A stretch of DNA of 25,125 bases from Polyangiaceae bacterium (lineage in GTDB: Bacteria > Myxococcota > Polyangia > Polyangiales > Polyangiaceae). The notes beneath the pieces were generated by a model. That model ran no database searches and was not told the DNA's origin. It worked only from the letters and a program-made list of their open reading frames with translations. Shown piece after piece: positions 17,334-25,033 of the stretch; the stretch's first letter is position 1, and every line of letters begins with the position of its first letter. Both the position numbers and the translations under genes were made by a program. The stretch is taken from contig JAICTU010000063.1 of assembly GCA_025936205.1 (NCBI GenBank), forward strand, positions 1-25,125. Reading direction: 5' to 3'.

Positions 17334-18422
17334 TCACCCCGCCCGCGGAACCAGCGGCGCTGCACTCTCGGGACCCGCGATCCCGATCACCAGCTGCTCC
17401 AGCAACCGTGCAACACGGGCGAGCCGATCAAAGTCGAGCTTGTCCGGGGTATCGAGTGCATCATCGTAGTGCGGCGAGCGGAATTGCGCGGTGTCGGTGA
17501 GTGCCAGACCCAGGAGCCCCGCGCTCCAGAAGCGCGCCTGGGCTCCTTCCGCCGCCAGAGGAGAATCATCGGGCAGGATCAGCTCTTCCACCGGCAAGCT
17601 GGCGGCCGCCAGCACCGGGCGCACATGTTCCAGCAGACCATTGCTGCCCGCGTTGCTCAGCACGGCGATGAAGTTGCCAAAATGCGTGCGCTTTTCGGAT
17701 CCGTACAGCACATCGTCAGGATACTTCTGCGAGCCCGCGCTCTCCGAGAAGTGACCCAGACTGCCCAGCGTGAGCGTCGCCACCACCGGCACCTGAGCTT
17801 CCTGAATGTGCCGGGCATACAGCGCGCTACCCCGTGGGCTCGAGCTGGCTCTCTCACCCGCGCGCTCGGGACCGATCTCATCGCACAACCACACCATGCG
17901 CAACGACAGCTGGAGCTGGCGCCCTACCAGCTGCTGTGCGAGCGAGAGCAATACTGCTGCCCCACTGGCGCTGGCGTTGGCCCCGGGGCTCTCGGCGCTC
18001 GTGTCGTAGTGGGCCGCGACCACCAGCGTCTGGGGCGACTTGCCCCTCAGCACCACCTCGAGGTTCTGCAGTACCTCGTCTCCCACCGGAAAACCGAGAC
18101 GCGTCACCTGGTGCCCCTGCACTTCGAGCCGCCGCGCGACATGGTCCGTCGCAGAGTACAGGTTCCAGGTGTGCGCCAGACTGCGCGGACCGAGCTCCGC
18201 GATCGCGCCCACCTCCTTCTCCAGCTGCGTGCGCAGCTGTTGTTCCTCGGGCGTCAGCGGAGCCAGCGGACGAGGGGGCGGTTCCGGAGGCAGCGCACCT
18301 GCGGACCCCGGGCCATTCGCGGCCACCGGCGCCTCCGGGACGGCACGCTGCGCGCACCCCGAGGCGAGGAGAAGAAGACCCCAGCGAAGAGATCCGCAGC
18401 GAAAAGAAACGTTCGGCTTCAA
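17334..18422 (-). CDS. M28-fold peptidase-like lipoprotein with lost metal ligands
   Basis: A 362-residue predicted lipoprotein (LLLLASGCAQ, lipidated Cys23) with a Pro-rich spacer and an M28 aminopeptidase-like domain at about 75-350. The domain is seen from LVVAAHYDTSAESPGA (133-148), WLCDEIG (178-184) and SPHYDDALDTPDKLDF (316-331). Compared with Aeromonas aminopeptidase (His97, Asp117, Glu151, Glu152, Asp179, His256), His138 and Glu182 are kept. The bridging Asp is Ala150 (PGANASASG instead of PGADDxASG), the catalytic Glu is Asp181, the third-strand Asp appears to be Gly220, and the final His is Asp320. It is therefore probably not an active metallopeptidase. The start is TTG 18422, without a clear ribosome binding site. 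It is followed by a PepSY-like lipoprotein and divergent from purE. Confidence 0.8.
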   Translation of the reverse strand: MKPNVSFRCGSLRWGLLLLASGCAQRAVPEAPVAANGPGSAGALPPEPPPRPLAPLTPEEQQLRTQLEKEVGAIAELGPRSLAHTWNLYSATDHVARRLEVQGHQVTRLGFPVGDEVLQNLEVVLRGKSPQTLVVAAHYDTSAESPGANASASGAAVLLSLAQQLVGRQLQLSLRMVWLCDEIGPERAGERASSSPRGSALYARHIQEAQVPVVATLTLGSLGHFSESAGSQKYPDDVLYGSEKRTHFGNFIAVLSNAGSNGLLEHVRPVLAAASLPVEELILPDDSPLAAEGAQARFWSAGLLGLALTDTAQFRSPHYDDALDTPDKLDFDRLARVARLLEQLVIGIAGPESAAPLVPRAG

Positions 18423-18494
18423 TCGAGCGGCGAATCATATCATCGGCCCAATGGCTGACTGTTCTCAAAATCAGAAATCGCTATAAGGACGCCC
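18423..18494. promoter_or_regulatory. Divergent promoter region between the M28-like gene and purE
   Basis: These 72 bases separate two divergent genes and are visibly more AT-rich than the surroundings (ATCATATCATC and CTCAAAATCAGAAATCGCTAT), as expected for promoters. AAGGA at about 18485-18489 is the purE ribosome binding site. TATGAT on the minus strand resembles a -10 box for the M28-like gene, but no -35 box lies at normal spacing. No purine-riboswitch or PurR-like palindrome is evident. Confidence 0.35.
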
Positions 18495-18992
18495 ATGAGT
18501 GCCAAATGCCTGGTTGCGGTCGTCATGGGTTCCAAGAGCGATTGGGAGATCATGCAGAACACGAGCTCGACGCTGAAAGAGCTCGGGATCGAGCATGAAG
18601 TGCGCGTCACCTCCGCGCACCGTACCCCCGACGCCACGTTCGAATATGCTGCCGGCCTGGCGGACCGGGGCATCGAGCTGGTGATCGCTGCCGCCGGCGG
18701 CGCCGCGCACCTGGCCGGCGTCATGGCCGCCAAGACTCAGCTCCCCGTGCTCGGCATTCCGCTGGTCGCCGGCTCGCTGAACGGGCTCGACGCGCTGCTC
18801 TCCACGGTGCAGATGCCGGCAGGCATCCCGGTCGCGACCTTCGCCATCGGCAAGCCTGGCTCGATCAATGCTGCGCTGTTCGCGGCCGCCATCCTCGCCA
18901 CCAAGTATCCAGAGGTCCAGGCCGCCCTCGCGCGCTACCGCCGGAATCAGACGCTGACCGTCTCGGCCATCGGCGATCCGCGAAATGGCTGA
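18495..18992 (+). CDS. purE: N5-carboxyaminoimidazole ribonucleotide mutase
   Basis: A 165-residue class I PurE, which moves the carboxyl group of N5-CAIR to give CAIR in purine synthesis. The active-site segments are VVMGSKSDWEIM (9-20), VTSAHRTPD (38-46, with His42 at the catalytic position) and AAAGGAAHLAGVMA (66-79), then QLPVLGIPL and the substrate-loop MPAGIPVATFAIGK. The length matches the usual bacterial PurE (about 160-170). ATG 18495 is preceded by AAGGA at suitable spacing. The usual partner purK is not downstream; the next gene is on the opposite strand 12 bases away, so purK must be elsewhere or the enzyme could act as a carboxylase-type PurE. Confidence 0.96.
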   Translation: MSAKCLVAVVMGSKSDWEIMQNTSSTLKELGIEHEVRVTSAHRTPDATFEYAAGLADRGIELVIAAAGGAAHLAGVMAAKTQLPVLGIPLVAGSLNGLDALLSTVQMPAGIPVATFAIGKPGSINAALFAAAILATKYPEVQAALARYRRNQTLTVSAIGDPRNG

Positions 18993-19004
18993 GCAGGTCC
19001 TGAA

Positions 19005-20309
19005 CTAGCGCCGCGACCGCGGCGCCGCCGTGGACTTCGCCTCTGGCCTCTTCTCCGGAAGGGCCCCACGAAGGCCGTCAGCCCACTCGACGGCCTTCTG
19101 CCAGCATTCGTGCAGGTCGCCACAATCGAGCGACAACGATTCCGGCCACAGGCCGCGCTCGAAGTCGAGCACCGCGGCGAGCAGCTCGCCTTCGAAGCCG
19201 GCGTGCTCCAGCAGAGCGTTGCGCAATGAGTCGGCGACGGGCAGCTCCTCCAGCACCTTCTCCAGCGGCTGGTCCAGCAACGCATCGAGCAGCGAGAACA
19301 AGCCCACCATGAAGGCCAGCCCGGAACCGGAGGGATTGAAGCTCCGCTCGCGGTTGCTGGCCGCCATCAGCTCGCAGGTCTTGGCGCGCGTCAATGCCGT
19401 GATCAGCACCTCGTTGGGCTTGTAGCTGGCCTCGCCCAGGCCCACGAGCGTCACCCACTTGGAGAACTCGCTCAGCCCGAGCAGCGCCACCGCCTGGCGA
19501 ATGTTGCTCACCTGCACGCGCAGCCCAAAGCCGGCCGAGTTGAGAAAGCGCAGCAGGGTCACGCTCAGCCCGGCGTCGCGGCGCAGGATCGACTCGATCT
19601 CGGCGAAACCCACGTCGGGCTCGCGCAGCCGGGTCATCAGCTCCATCAACACCTGCAGATTGCGCGGCGCCCGGCGGCCCTCGACGGGACTCGGCTTCAG
19701 CAAGAAGTCGCCCGACACAAAATGCGGGCCGTAGGGACGCGTGCTCGGGAAATCTTCGGGCTGATCGACCCCGTCGACCCAGAGCTGCTGCCCGCGCGGC
19801 CGCCGCCCGATGCGGTCCAGCACGCCCAGCGGAAGCTGCGTGAAGGGCACGCGGAGGATGGTCGCGCGCTCCAGCAGCGGCGCGGCCTCGGGCAGCCACA
19901 GATCGCCGCTCAACGCGAGCCGGAAGCCGTCGTCGAGCCGCTCGTCGGTGGCCTCGACCAGCTCCCGGTCGACGCTCCCCTCTTCCACGCGCAGCACCAG
20001 CACGGTGTGCTCGCTGGCCGGCAGCGGCAGCCGCCCGAGCAGCGTGTCGCGCGTCACGCCGATCAACGCCGTCTTGTCGGCGACCAGCGGCTTCACGCCC
20101 AGCTCGGCGAGCGCATTGAGCAAGCGCGCCTCCGCGCTCAGCTGCTCCTGCGCGCCGACGCACATCAGCTCGAAGCCCCACACCGATAAATCACGGGCGA
20201 ACAGGGCCCGACGAGTCACCCGCACGCGAGCCGTGCCCGTGCCGCTGCTCACTTCAGCGCTCCCCGGATTCGTCTCACGATCCTCCGTCAACCCCGCGGT
20301 CGTACTCAC
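19005..20309 (-). CDS. Degenerate EAL plus HDOD domain signalling protein
   Basis: A 434-residue cytoplasmic protein. Residues about 30-215 resemble an EAL domain but only its opening survives (ALFARDLSVWGFELMC, where EAL proteins have the E-x-L motif); the Asn, Asp-Asp and Lys catalytic segments are not recognisable, so cyclic-di-GMP hydrolysis is unlikely. About 220-420 is an HDOD domain (EIESILRRDAGLSVTLLRFL, RQAVALLGLSEFSKW, MVGLFSLLDALL). This pairing matches the YuxH/CdgJ-like family, which acts as a signalling adaptor in motility and stress responses. The start GTG 20309 is preferred over TTG 20339 because GGGAGG lies five bases upstream of it. It follows the PAP2 and barrel genes on the same strand after a 68-base gap and converges on purE. 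Confidence 0.85.
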   Translation of the reverse strand: MSTTAGLTEDRETNPGSAEVSSGTGTARVRVTRRALFARDLSVWGFELMCVGAQEQLSAEARLLNALAELGVKPLVADKTALIGVTRDTLLGRLPLPASEHTVLVLRVEEGSVDRELVEATDERLDDGFRLALSGDLWLPEAAPLLERATILRVPFTQLPLGVLDRIGRRPRGQQLWVDGVDQPEDFPSTRPYGPHFVSGDFLLKPSPVEGRRAPRNLQVLMELMTRLREPDVGFAEIESILRRDAGLSVTLLRFLNSAGFGLRVQVSNIRQAVALLGLSEFSKWVTLVGLGEASYKPNEVLITALTRAKTCELMAASNRERSFNPSGSGLAFMVGLFSLLDALLDQPLEKVLEELPVADSLRNALLEHAGFEGELLAAVLDFERGLWPESLSLDCGDLHECWQKAVEWADGLRGALPEKRPEAKSTAAPRSRR

Positions 20310-20377
20310 CGGTCCTCCCGTTCCACCCGCACAGGCCAACGGCCTATCGCAAACGGGGGTTTATGTCGGTACGACGC

Positions 20378-21229
20378 CTACGGCCCCGTCGCCCAGCGAT
20401 AGCGGATGCCCACCAAGAACGCATCGCCGCCTCTGGCGCCGAGTGGATCGCGCGTGGCGATGGGCGGGATGAAGGTACCCCTCGCCTCGAGGTCGCCCGA
20501 CAGGGTGATGCGCAGCAGACCCCCCGCGCGCAACACCAGCGTTCCCCGCCCTGGCACGCCTGCCGCCTCCACCACGGGCCCGAGCTGCAGCGTGTGAGAG
20601 AAGTACTCCCACAGGTACCCAACGCGCGCACGCCAGACCCAGGGCGGGTTCACGACCACGCGCAGCGTCTCCTCGTACACGTAAAACCCGTCGGGTACGC
20701 GCGTCAGGTACGAAGCCGCGACCTCCGCCTCCACCTCGCCAGGCCCGACCGGCAGATCCGATCCCAGCTCCGCCTCCCAGGTGAGGAAGCGCGAGCGCGG
20801 TCCGAGCTGTCGCTCGATATCCTCGACGCTGTACGAGTACTGCGGCACCAGGAAGGATCGGTAGAACGTGTACCAGGCGCGCCCGCCCGCGCGCAGGTGC
20901 CAGTAGGGCTGCGCGATGCGCAGACCCGCATAGCCTGCCACGCCCTCATCCGTGAAGATGGGGTTCAGATCGAGCCCGACCCAGCTGGAATGCGGCTTGC
21001 CGTAGCCGAGCTCGAAGCGCGGCCTCAGGTAGAGAAAGCCCGCATCGATCTCGAAAGCGCCGAACCAGCGCGCTGGCTGCCTCGACCAGGGCACGAACAC
21101 GCGGTCCCCTCCCCACTGCCACGGAGCGAGCCAGTGCTGCTGCGCCGTGGCAGGGGCCGGCTCGGGTGCGGCCTCTGGAACCAAGAGGCCGTGAAGCAAG
21201 ACGAGCGTGGCCGTGGGGAGGAGTGTCAA
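20378..21229 (-). CDS. Predicted outer-membrane beta-barrel protein
   Basis: A 283-residue protein with a hydrophobic N-terminal signal (TLLPTATLVLLHGLLVPEA), then alternating hydrophobic and aromatic strands typical of barrels, for example FEIDAGFLYLRPRFELGYG, LRAGGRAWYTFYR, VEAEVAASYL and the ending AFLVGIRYRW. Family and cargo are unknown. The start TTG at 21229-21227 overlaps the stop of the PAP2 gene (TTGA), which supports translational coupling and a common role. The signal lacks the usual positive N-terminus from this start; a CTG start a little upstream would supply two arginines but is rarer. Some trans-acting role at the outer membrane on lipid released or altered by the phosphatase is conceivable, but nothing in the sequence shows it. 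Confidence 0.65.
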   Translation of the reverse strand: MTLLPTATLVLLHGLLVPEAAPEPAPATAQQHWLAPWQWGGDRVFVPWSRQPARWFGAFEIDAGFLYLRPRFELGYGKPHSSWVGLDLNPIFTDEGVAGYAGLRIAQPYWHLRAGGRAWYTFYRSFLVPQYSYSVEDIERQLGPRSRFLTWEAELGSDLPVGPGEVEAEVAASYLTRVPDGFYVYEETLRVVVNPPWVWRARVGYLWEYFSHTLQLGPVVEAAGVPGRGTLVLRAGGLLRITLSGDLEARGTFIPPIATRDPLGARGGDAFLVGIRYRWATGP

Positions 21230-22158
21230 AATACCAACACCCCAAACACGCCGTTCCAGGTCGGGCTGAGCAGGGGCAGCAGCGTCAGGCTCGGCGCTTG
21301 CGAGCTCGTCTGGCGTGTTGCACCGTACCGATAATGCAACGCCCAGGGCAAAAGTAAGCCGGTCGTCGTGCCGATGGTGGCGCCCACCAGCACGTCGGAC
21401 ACATAGTGGACGTCGGTCGCGACGCGCATCAGCGCGGTGGTCGCGGCCACTCCGAACATGCCCACGCACGCCCAGTTGTCGGCGGCGCCGCCCCCGTACA
21501 GCGGCACGTAGGCATGGTGCATGCAGTTCACGGCCGCGGCGGCGAACGAGACTGCGCTGTGCCCGCTGTAGAAGCTGTAGTAGCGGTCGCCGTTGGCGCA
21601 GTCGCGGGTCGATGCTGCTAGCTCGCCCTCTCTCAGATCAGAGCTGCACTCCTGCCCGTAAGGCCGCTCGCGGCTCACGAACAGGCTGACCAGACCCTGC
21701 ATGCCCGAGGTGACGGCGAGCACCTCGGCGCTGATCAGCGCCTGCTGCGTGCCGAGCTCCGGTGAATCACGGTACCAGCCGGCCACGACCAAGGCGTCGA
21801 AGAAGGGCCAGCTGGCGCTGATCGTGATCCCGATGTCGCTGCCGTCGCGCGCCCGCCGCCGCGACGCCGGGGTGTGGAAGCGCAAGGCGCTGCGCGCGGA
21901 CTCATCGAATCCGATACCGCCCTGCCAGTGCGCATGCGGCTGCGGCAGCACGCGGCTCGCCAGGAACGCCGCGAGCCCCACCCCGCCCGCGATCCATTCA
22001 CCTGTTTGAAATACCGGCCACGCAGGGTCCCAGCGGACTGGTGCCCCCATCACCCGTGACGATTCGCCACGTTCGAGCTCCTCCGCTCGTGCGCGCCCGG
22101 GGTGAATCACCGCCGCGAGCAGCGCCGCCAAAAGAATGGGCGCTGTGCGGTGACTCAC
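21226..22158 (-). CDS. PAP2-family phosphatase
   Basis: A 310-residue membrane protein of the PAP2/acid phosphatase superfamily, which removes phosphate from lipid phosphates such as phosphatidate or undecaprenyl pyrophosphate on the periplasmic face. The motifs are SRERP (162-166, motif 1), YYSFYSGHS (193-201, motif 2 with His200) and R-x5-H-x3-D (Arg245, His251, Asp255, motif 3). The Lys expected at motif 1 position 158 is Ser, so catalysis may be altered. Hydrophobic helices lie around these motifs. GTG 22158 is chosen because it begins a normal signal or first helix (ILLAALLAAVIHPGRARAEE); the longer frame to 22197 adds nothing convincing. The downstream barrel gene overlaps its stop codon by two bases beyond the TGA register. 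Substrate is unknown. Confidence 0.88.
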   Translation of the reverse strand: MSHRTAPILLAALLAAVIHPGRARAEELERGESSRVMGAPVRWDPAWPVFQTGEWIAGGVGLAAFLASRVLPQPHAHWQGGIGFDESARSALRFHTPASRRRARDGSDIGITISASWPFFDALVVAGWYRDSPELGTQQALISAEVLAVTSGMQGLVSLFVSRERPYGQECSSDLREGELAASTRDCANGDRYYSFYSGHSAVSFAAAAVNCMHHAYVPLYGGGAADNWACVGMFGVAATTALMRVATDVHYVSDVLVGATIGTTTGLLLPWALHYRYGATRQTSSQAPSLTLLPLLSPTWNGVFGVLVF

Positions 22159-22213
22159 GGCGGCGAGCCTAGCCGGTCCGGCGCAGCTTGCGTACACGAT
22201 TGAACGTCATGTC

Positions 22214-22225
22214 CCCCCGCGGGGG
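22214..22225. repeat. Perfect 12-bp GC palindrome between divergent genes
   Basis: CCCCCGCGGGGG is its own reverse complement and lies in the 128-base gap between the PAP2 gene (minus) and the response regulator (plus). It may be a regulator site or a transcript hairpin in the 5' leader of either gene. No T-run follows, so I do not call it a terminator. The rest of the gap (22159-22286) shows no confident promoter. Confidence 0.4.
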
Positions 22226-22286
22226 CTTGAAGTCCGCGGCGCCCAGTGCCGTCTGATGAGCAGGAAACTCGCTGAACGCAGGCCGT

Positions 22287-23426
22287 ATGGCGACGAGACC
22301 GGAACGCACGAGTAACGAGAACGAAGCGATCGACCCCAAAGCGATCGGATTGGCCGTGCCGGTCACCGCCCCCGCCACGCCCGGCGCTCGGCACAGGGCC
22401 GCCGCCGCGCAGCGTCCGCGCCCGGATGCGCCCCGCATCCTGTGCGTCGACGACGAGCCCGCGATGCTCAAGGTCCTGACCCGCTCGCTGGAGTCCGAGT
22501 TCGAGGTCGTCACCGCCAACGATCCGATGAAGGCGCTGGTGCTGCTGGAGCACGGCATGGACTTCTCGGTCGTGATCAGCGACATGAAGATGCCGCAGAT
22601 GGACGGCGCGGAGTTCCTGGCGCGGGTGGCGCGCATCGCGCCCAACTGCACGCGCCTCGCGCTCACGGCGTGCCTCGAGCGCGAGCTCTCGAGCGACGAG
22701 GTGTTCGGCATCCTGACCAAGCCTTGCCCGCTCAACCTGTTGCACGCCAGCGTGCAAGCGGCAGTGGAACAGCACACCCTGCAGACCGCTCTGCAGGCGG
22801 GATTGCAGGCGGGCCTGGCCCGCGCCGGACAGCCCGTGGCGCCGCACGCCCGCAGCGCTTCGCTTCCGCGCCGCGAGCTACAAGTGCCCGGCGCCCGGGC
22901 TTCGCTGCAAGACCCGGGGCAGGAAGCTGAAATGCTGGTCCTGCCGCATCTCGCATTTGATCCGTGGGCGGCGAGTGCGCCAGCCGAGCCCAGCTTCGGC
23001 GACGCCCCACGCCTCTCGGTGCTGGCCGGCGTGGCGGAGAAGTTCTTCCGCCTCGACAACGCCCCCGAGGCCGAGCGCATCTTGCGCCCTGCGCTCTGGG
23101 ATCTGCTGATGCGCTGCGAAGCCGATCGCCGCGCCAGCGAGCGTGAAATCGATCTCGCCGGCAAAATGGCGCTACGCCTCGCCGAGGACATGCACTCGCC
23201 GCACTGGATCGACTACGTGTTCCGCGTCTATACCAGCCTGAGCCGGCCGCTCTCCACCGAGCTGATCGAGATGCTCCACGACCTGATTCGTGCCGTGCCC
23301 GGCACGAGCCGCGGAGCCTATCAGCGCTACCTGAGCGCGCTGCGCGCCTGTCGCCACGAGTTCGGGCCGGGCGAACACTTCTTGATCCGGCGCATCGAGG
23401 GGCTACAGCCGCTGATTTCGCCGTAG
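22287..23426 (+). CDS. Response regulator with receiver domain and unknown helical C-terminal domain
   Basis: A 379-residue protein. After a disordered Ala/Pro-rich start, residues about 50-165 form a receiver domain: ILCVDDEPAMLKVL (acidic pair Asp55/Asp56), VVISDMKMPQMDG (phosphoacceptor Asp99), LALTAC (Thr127) and ILTKPCP (Lys145). A helix-rich linker with a tandem LQAGLQAGLARAG follows, then a variable stretch and a C-terminal helical region at about 238-379 (LAGVAEKFFRLDNAPEAERI, LIEMLHDLIRAVPG) that I cannot assign to a DNA-binding or enzyme family. It would receive phosphate from a histidine kinase not found in this window and pass the signal by an unknown output, perhaps protein binding. 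It is divergent from the PAP2 gene and lies 20 bases before the M30-like protease gene. Confidence 0.88.
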   Translation: MATRPERTSNENEAIDPKAIGLAVPVTAPATPGARHRAAAAQRPRPDAPRILCVDDEPAMLKVLTRSLESEFEVVTANDPMKALVLLEHGMDFSVVISDMKMPQMDGAEFLARVARIAPNCTRLALTACLERELSSDEVFGILTKPCPLNLLHASVQAAVEQHTLQTALQAGLQAGLARAGQPVAPHARSASLPRRELQVPGARASLQDPGQEAEMLVLPHLAFDPWAASAPAEPSFGDAPRLSVLAGVAEKFFRLDNAPEAERILRPALWDLLMRCEADRRASEREIDLAGKMALRLAEDMHSPHWIDYVFRVYTSLSRPLSTELIEMLHDLIRAVPGTSRGAYQRYLSALRACRHEFGPGEHFLIRRIEGLQPLISP

Positions 23427-23446
23427 CGCCGGGCTAAGCTGGCGGC

Positions 23447-24970
23447 GTGCGCCCCCTCGCGGTTCTCGCGCTGCTCGCTTGCAGCACTCCGCTCCCTGCA
23501 ACGACTCCGGTCGCCCCGGAGAAAGCGCCCGCGGCAGGCCCGCTGCGCCTGGCTCCCGGTCAGGCTGCGGACGTCGCTCTCACGCCGCAGGGCCGCGCTG
23601 CCGTGCGGCTTGCCGCGCCCAGCGGCACCGAGCGCTTTGTCGTCATCCTGGCTTCCTCGAGACTCTCAGGGGGCTCGGAGCCGAGCCACTATACTCTATC
23701 TCCAGGAAATGCCCCCTCGCCGACCCCGAGCAAGATCGCTGACGGCTGCTCGTTGTCACGCGATCGCTTCGCCACGATGGGATTGCCGCCCAACGACCCA
23801 GCGCCGAGCGGAACGCCGCCCCGCGAAGGCGATACTCGCACGCTCCACATCTCCACACGCGCGGCGACCCAGAGCATCGAGGCGCGCGCCCTGTCCGTCG
23901 GCGAACACGCCACGATCTGGGCCGACACCACGCACCCGACCAGCCTCGATTCGGCCTTCGTGCTGCAGTTCCGCGATGACTTTGAGCGCGTGATCCTGCC
24001 GCGCGCGCGCCAGGTCTTCGGCACCGAGCCCGACCTCGACCACGACGGACGCATCCAGCTGGTGTTCACACGCCTCACGCGCGAGAGCGGGGTGGCCTTC
24101 TTTTCGTCCTGCGACCTCGCCGAGCTCGATGGTTGCAAGGCCTCGAATCACGGCGAGTACCTCTATCTGACGCGGCCCGACGCCATTCAGCCGCCGTACA
24201 ATACGCCCAACGCCATCAAGGAGATCCTCGCGCACGAGGTCGCGCACCTGCTCCACTTTCAGCGCAAGGTGCTGCGCAACCAGCTGGGCTCCTGGCAAGA
24301 CGGCGTGTACCTCAGCGAAGGCATCGGCGCGCTCGCGCAGGACGTCACTGGATACCAAGCGGGCAACTTGTACGTGACCCGCGCCGCGCTCGATGCCATC
24401 AATGACTTCTCGCTCGCGGACGTCTTGCACGGCGACGCTGGCAATAGCGGCCCCGACCACTCACGCGAAGGCGTGTTGCGCGGCGGAGGCTACCTGTTCG
24501 TGCGCTACCTGTACGACCGTGCTGGCGGCGATCGCGCAGCCGGGCTCGAGCTGGAGAATACGGGCGGACCTACCCTGCTCCGGGCCCTGCTCGACTCACC
24601 GCTCTCGGTCGACCAGGCCTTGCCGCGCGTCGCGTCCGCGGACCTCGCCAGCCTGGAGCTCGACTTCTACACCGCCCTCGCCCTCAGCAACCGCGAGGAC
24701 ACCGGAGCGGCGCCGGCCGTCAACCCCTGCTTTCAGTACCTGCCGACCAGCATCGACCCGGTCACGCAGAAACAGCGTGGGGCGAATCTGTTCGCGCGCT
24801 TCCACGGCTCGCAGATGCAAGGCCCCAAGTTCGGTGATGCGCGCACCGCCGACGGCACGTTGTTAACGGGCGGTGTCGAGTACCTGACCCTCGATGCTTC
24901 TACCGCGGAGTTCTCGATTCAGGTCGACCCCGCCAGTCTTCCTCGACTGCGCATCGCCAGACTTCGATAA
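23447..24970 (+). CDS. M30 (hyicolysin)-like zinc metalloprotease, predicted lipoprotein
   Basis: A 507-residue predicted lipoprotein starting at GTG 23447 (MRPLAVLALLACST, lipidated Cys12 in LLAC). A Pro/Ala spacer and a beta-rich N-terminal part (to about 150) are followed by the peptidase region: DLDHDGRIQLVFTRL (196-210), HGEYLYLTRP (235-244) and EILAHEVAHLLHFQ (259-272) with the zinc-site HExxH at His263-Glu264-His267. YLSEGIGALAQ (289-299) offers Glu291 as a likely third ligand. This matches the layout of M30-type peptidases seen in many bacteria. GGGYLFVRYLYDR follows at about 346-358. It would degrade external protein, suiting a predatory or saprophytic organism. Substrate and exact family are inferred. 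The gene follows the response regulator by 20 bases. Confidence 0.85.
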   Translation: MRPLAVLALLACSTPLPATTPVAPEKAPAAGPLRLAPGQAADVALTPQGRAAVRLAAPSGTERFVVILASSRLSGGSEPSHYTLSPGNAPSPTPSKIADGCSLSRDRFATMGLPPNDPAPSGTPPREGDTRTLHISTRAATQSIEARALSVGEHATIWADTTHPTSLDSAFVLQFRDDFERVILPRARQVFGTEPDLDHDGRIQLVFTRLTRESGVAFFSSCDLAELDGCKASNHGEYLYLTRPDAIQPPYNTPNAIKEILAHEVAHLLHFQRKVLRNQLGSWQDGVYLSEGIGALAQDVTGYQAGNLYVTRAALDAINDFSLADVLHGDAGNSGPDHSREGVLRGGGYLFVRYLYDRAGGDRAAGLELENTGGPTLLRALLDSPLSVDQALPRVASADLASLELDFYTALALSNREDTGAAPAVNPCFQYLPTSIDPVTQKQRGANLFARFHGSQMQGPKFGDARTADGTLLTGGVEYLTLDASTAEFSIQVDPASLPRLRIARLR

Positions 24971-25014
24971 ACGAGCGCCCCACCAGCCACACGGTCTAGC
25001 CAGACTGGGGCAAA

Positions 25015-25033
25015 GACTGCTAGCGCTGCAGTC
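25015..25033 (+). promoter_or_regulatory. Inverted repeat abutting the start codon of the last gene
   Basis: GACTGC (25015-25020) and GCAGTC (25028-25033) are perfect 6-base arms around TAGCGCT, and the second arm ends at the base before ATG 25034. No Shine-Dalgarno sequence is visible there, so the structure could block or replace the ribosome site, or be a repressor site. The short arms may also be chance. Confidence 0.25.

Noticed and set aside
17202..18458. A 418-codon plus-strand frame opposite the M28-like gene.
   Set aside because: Antisense shadow with no motif; the minus-strand reading has a lipoprotein signal and M28 landmarks.
22214..22225. The CCCCCGCGGGGG palindrome as a bidirectional terminator.
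   Set aside because: It lies between the 5' ends of divergent genes and has no T-run, so termination is not the expected role.
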